From assembly GCF_011604685.1 (NCBI RefSeq), contig NZ_CP050063.1, forward strand, positions 1,510,501 to 1,574,500: DNA of 64,000 nt, in the 5' to 3' direction. The stretch is from Spirosoma aureum (lineage in GTDB: Bacteria; Bacteroidota; Bacteroidia; Cytophagales; Spirosomataceae). Each line of letters starts with the position of its first letter. Position 1 is the stretch's first letter. The translations under genes were made by a program, and so were the position numbers. The notes under the pieces were generated by a model. It was not told the origin of the DNA. It did not search any database and saw nothing but the letters and a program-made list of their open reading frames with translations. This document shows positions 61,875 to 64,000 of this stretch, piece after piece.

Positions 61875-64000
61875 ATGAAAAAACGCGTATTTGCTCTTTT
61901 TTACCTCTTACTATCGGCTTATAGCCAAATTAATGCCCAGTCGCCCACGAATACGTCTGCCAGTATTGCCACTTTCACATCAGGTATGGAGCGTGCTCCT
62001 GGTTTCCTGACTTATTATTGGGATGCTAAAAAAGGAAAGATCTGGCTTGAAATCGAAAAGTTCGATACTGAATTTCTGTACTATCCAACCCTGGCTCAGG
62101 GGGTGGGTTCCAATGACATTGGCCTTGATCGGGGTCGGCTAGGGCAGGAACACATTGTGAAGTTTCAGCGCAGTGGTCCGAAAGTATTGCTTATCGAACC
62201 AAACTACGCCTATCGTGCCATTAGCAACGACCCCCTCGAACGTCGGGCAGTAGAAGAGTCGTTTGCCAAGTCGGTTCATGCTGGTTTTGACATTGCGGCC
62301 GAAGAAGGAGGCAAAGTGTTGGTTGATCTGACTCCTTTTCTGATGCAGGACGCGGTTGGCGCTGTGCAGGCCATCACCCGAACCAAGCAGGGAGCCTTCA
62401 AATTTGATCCGGCGCGGAGTGCCATGTACCTGCCACATACAAAATCCTTTCCGCAAAATACGGAGTTCGAGACGATCATAACCCTTACGGGCGATAATCC
62501 GGGCGCTTACCTGCGCGAGGTTGTGCCTACGCCATCGGCCGTGACCATGCACCAGCACCATTCGTTTGTGCAACTTCCCGACGCAGGTTACAAACCACGT
62601 CTGTTCGATCCGCGCATCGGTTACGGTGGTATCGAGTATTTTGACTATGCAACGCCCGTGAGTCAGCCAATTATGAAGCGCTATATTTCGCGGCACCGGC
62701 TGGAGAAGAAAGACCCATCGGCAGCCGTTAGCGAGGCTGTTAAACCAATCATTTATTACCTCGATCCTGGCACGCCCGAACCGATTCGTTCGGCGCTGAT
62801 GGAGGGAACCGCCTGGTGGAATCAGGCATTTGAAGCCGCCGGTTACAAAGATGCATTTCAGGTGAAGCTGCTTCCTGCCGATGCCGACCCAATGGACGTA
62901 CGATATAATCTGGTGCAGTGGGTTCATCGCTCAACGCGGGGCTGGTCGTATGGCGGGAGTATCATCGACCCACGCACGGGCGAAATCATCAAGGGGAAAG
63001 TTACCCTTGGCTCACTTCGCGTTCGTCAGGATTATTTGATTGCGCAGGGGTTGATCGGTGACTTTGCCAGCGCAATGAATCCTGCTAATGATCCGATGCT
63101 CCAGATGTCGCTTGACCGATTGCGGCAGCTTGCTGCGCACGAAGTTGGGCATACGCTTGGCTTACCCCACAATTACATCGCCAGTACGCAAAATCGGGCG
63201 TCGGTTATGGATTACCCAACAATGGTCGCCAAGGTAAAAGGGGCTGGCATCGATCTGTCAGACGCATATGCCAAAGGTATTGGAACGTACGATAAATGGA
63301 GTATCCGGTATGGTTACGAGCAGTTTCCGGGTGGAACAGACGAGAAACAGGCGCTGGACAAGATCGTGGTCGATATGCACAAGGCAGGTCTGACGTTCCT
63401 GACCGATCAGGATGCCCGGCCCGAAGGGTCTGCACACCCCGGCACGCATCTATGGGACAACGGTGCTAATGCCGTCGATGAACTAAAACGCGTGTCGGAA
63501 GTTCGAAAAATAGCGTTGGCAAACTTTTCGGCTAACAAGATTCCGGCCGGTGCCCCAATGGCAACGCTTGAAGAAGTGCTTGTTCCGATGTATATGTTCC
63601 ACCGGTATCAGGTAGAAGCCGCTGCGAAAGTAGTCGGTGGACAAACGTATACCAATGCTTTGCGTGGTGATGGGCAACCTGTTATGTCGACCGTTCCGGC
63701 ACAGGAACAGAAGCGCGCGATCGATGCCTTGTTAGCAACGATTGATCCGACTTTTCTGGCGCTTCCAACGTCTATCATGGCGATGATTCCGCCCCGCCCA
63801 TTCCGGTATGATCCTAATCCACGGGAAGTATTCAAACGCCGGACAGGTATCACATTTGATCCGATGGGTGCGCCCGAAGCCGCGGCTGGTATGACACTTC
63901 AGATGTTATTGAACCCCGAGCGCGTCAGTCGTTTAGTCGTGCAGTCTGCTATCGACCCGGCACAGGTTAGCCTGGAGACAATGCTTGAGCAATTGCTTAA
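61875..64000 (+). CDS. large zinc metalloprotease (DUF5117/DUF4953-type), 3' end outside the window
   Basis: At least 708 codons are open to the window end, with no stop. The signal peptide is MKKRVFALFYLLLSAYSQINAQ. The N-terminal half (about residues 30-330) has the family pattern GKIWLEIEKFDTEFLYYPTL, then VDLTPFLM and PIIYYLDPGTPEP. A gluzincin-type zinc site follows: His422, His426 and His432 in HEVGHTLGLPH, followed by SVMDYPTM. These secreted Bacteroidota proteases have unknown substrates. The C-terminus is missing. Confidence 0.9.
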   Translation, partial: MKKRVFALFYLLLSAYSQINAQSPTNTSASIATFTSGMERAPGFLTYYWDAKKGKIWLEIEKFDTEFLYYPTLAQGVGSNDIGLDRGRLGQEHIVKFQRSGPKVLLIEPNYAYRAISNDPLERRAVEESFAKSVHAGFDIAAEEGGKVLVDLTPFLMQDAVGAVQAITRTKQGAFKFDPARSAMYLPHTKSFPQNTEFETIITLTGDNPGAYLREVVPTPSAVTMHQHHSFVQLPDAGYKPRLFDPRIGYGGIEYFDYATPVSQPIMKRYISRHRLEKKDPSAAVSEAVKPIIYYLDPGTPEPIRSALMEGTAWWNQAFEAAGYKDAFQVKLLPADADPMDVRYNLVQWVHRSTRGWSYGGSIIDPRTGEIIKGKVTLGSLRVRQDYLIAQGLIGDFASAMNPANDPMLQMSLDRLRQLAAHEVGHTLGLPHNYIASTQNRASVMDYPTMVAKVKGAGIDLSDAYAKGIGTYDKWSIRYGYEQFPGGTDEKQALDKIVVDMHKAGLTFLTDQDARPEGSAHPGTHLWDNGANAVDELKRVSEVRKIALANFSANKIPAGAPMATLEEVLVPMYMFHRYQVEAAAKVVGGQTYTNALRGDGQPVMSTVPAQEQKRAIDALLATIDPTFLALPTSIMAMIPPRPFRYDPNPREVFKRRTGITFDPMGAPEAAAGMTLQMLLNPERVSRLVVQSAIDPAQVSLETMLEQLL

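Noticed and set aside
62139..62927. 262-residue minus-strand frame inside the metalloprotease
   Set aside because: The plus strand encodes a clear signal peptide and zinc site in the same place; the minus frame is a shadow.
1..64000. rRNA genes, insertion-sequence transposases, plasmid origin, CRISPR arrays
   Set aside because: No rRNA-like sequence, transposase motif, replication-initiator gene or regularly spaced repeat array was seen; the recombinase is the only mobility gene found.

Overview
The window reads as chromosomal DNA of a Bacteroidota bacterium, most likely a Cytophagales/Spirosoma-type organism. This is inferred from PorT next to UbiE/MenG, a type IX secretion sorting domain, a SusC/SusD pair, C10 peptidase and DUF4468 lipoproteins, fused ThrA, YpdA and KefB/KefG homologues, and TAnnTTTG-type -7 boxes. 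No 16S or other rRNA gene is present to fix the species.

Layout. Positions 1-19,500 form an accessory region. It holds fragments of a tailed-phage module: a Bro-N-like protein, two different P27-type small terminases, HNH nuclease, tape measure, GH19 endolysin, a tyrosine recombinase with a separate small arm-domain gene, and an M15-like peptidase. Mixed with these are surface or secreted host-type genes: a C10 protease plus small lipoprotein, two paralogous 17-residue-repeat proteins, and a DUF4468 lipoprotein. No large terminase, portal or capsid gene is visible, so this is a decayed or mosaic prophage or a satellite-like element. It ends at a tRNA-Val(UAC) gene (19,446-19,520). Beyond the tRNA the sequence is ordinary chromosome.

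19,650-33,600: porT and ubiE on the minus strand; dipeptidase, membrane protein and a Gfo/Idh/MocA oxidoreductase on the plus strand; a glycine-rich T9SS-sorted surface protein broken by a frameshift in a seven-G tract; a KefB-type K+/H+ antiporter with its flavodoxin-fold partner; and priA. 34,000-48,300: ypdA, a GH78-like glycosidase, small secreted proteins, a cold-shock-domain protein, a ceramidase-like hydrolase, two Tat-exported ferritin-like proteins, a SnoaL-like protein, a DUF4126-like protein, and thrA. 48,400-64,000: an McrB-type ATPase without McrC, a sorbitol-dehydrogenase-like enzyme lacking the structural zinc cysteines, a second Gfo/Idh/MocA protein, a SusC/SusD transporter, a DPP-IV-type S9 peptidase, an LpxR-like lipid A deacylase, a TPR membrane protein, and a large zinc metalloprotease that runs off the window.

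The most unusual signals are these: a repeated AATCGCT-iteron element with constant 23-nt spacing beside the phage genes; two small terminases with no large one; an integrase with substituted catalytic residues; three very long perfect inverted repeats (29-31 bp arms) close to start or stop codons, two of them sharing a 12-nt core; the G7 frameshift in a surface protein; and the orphan McrB.
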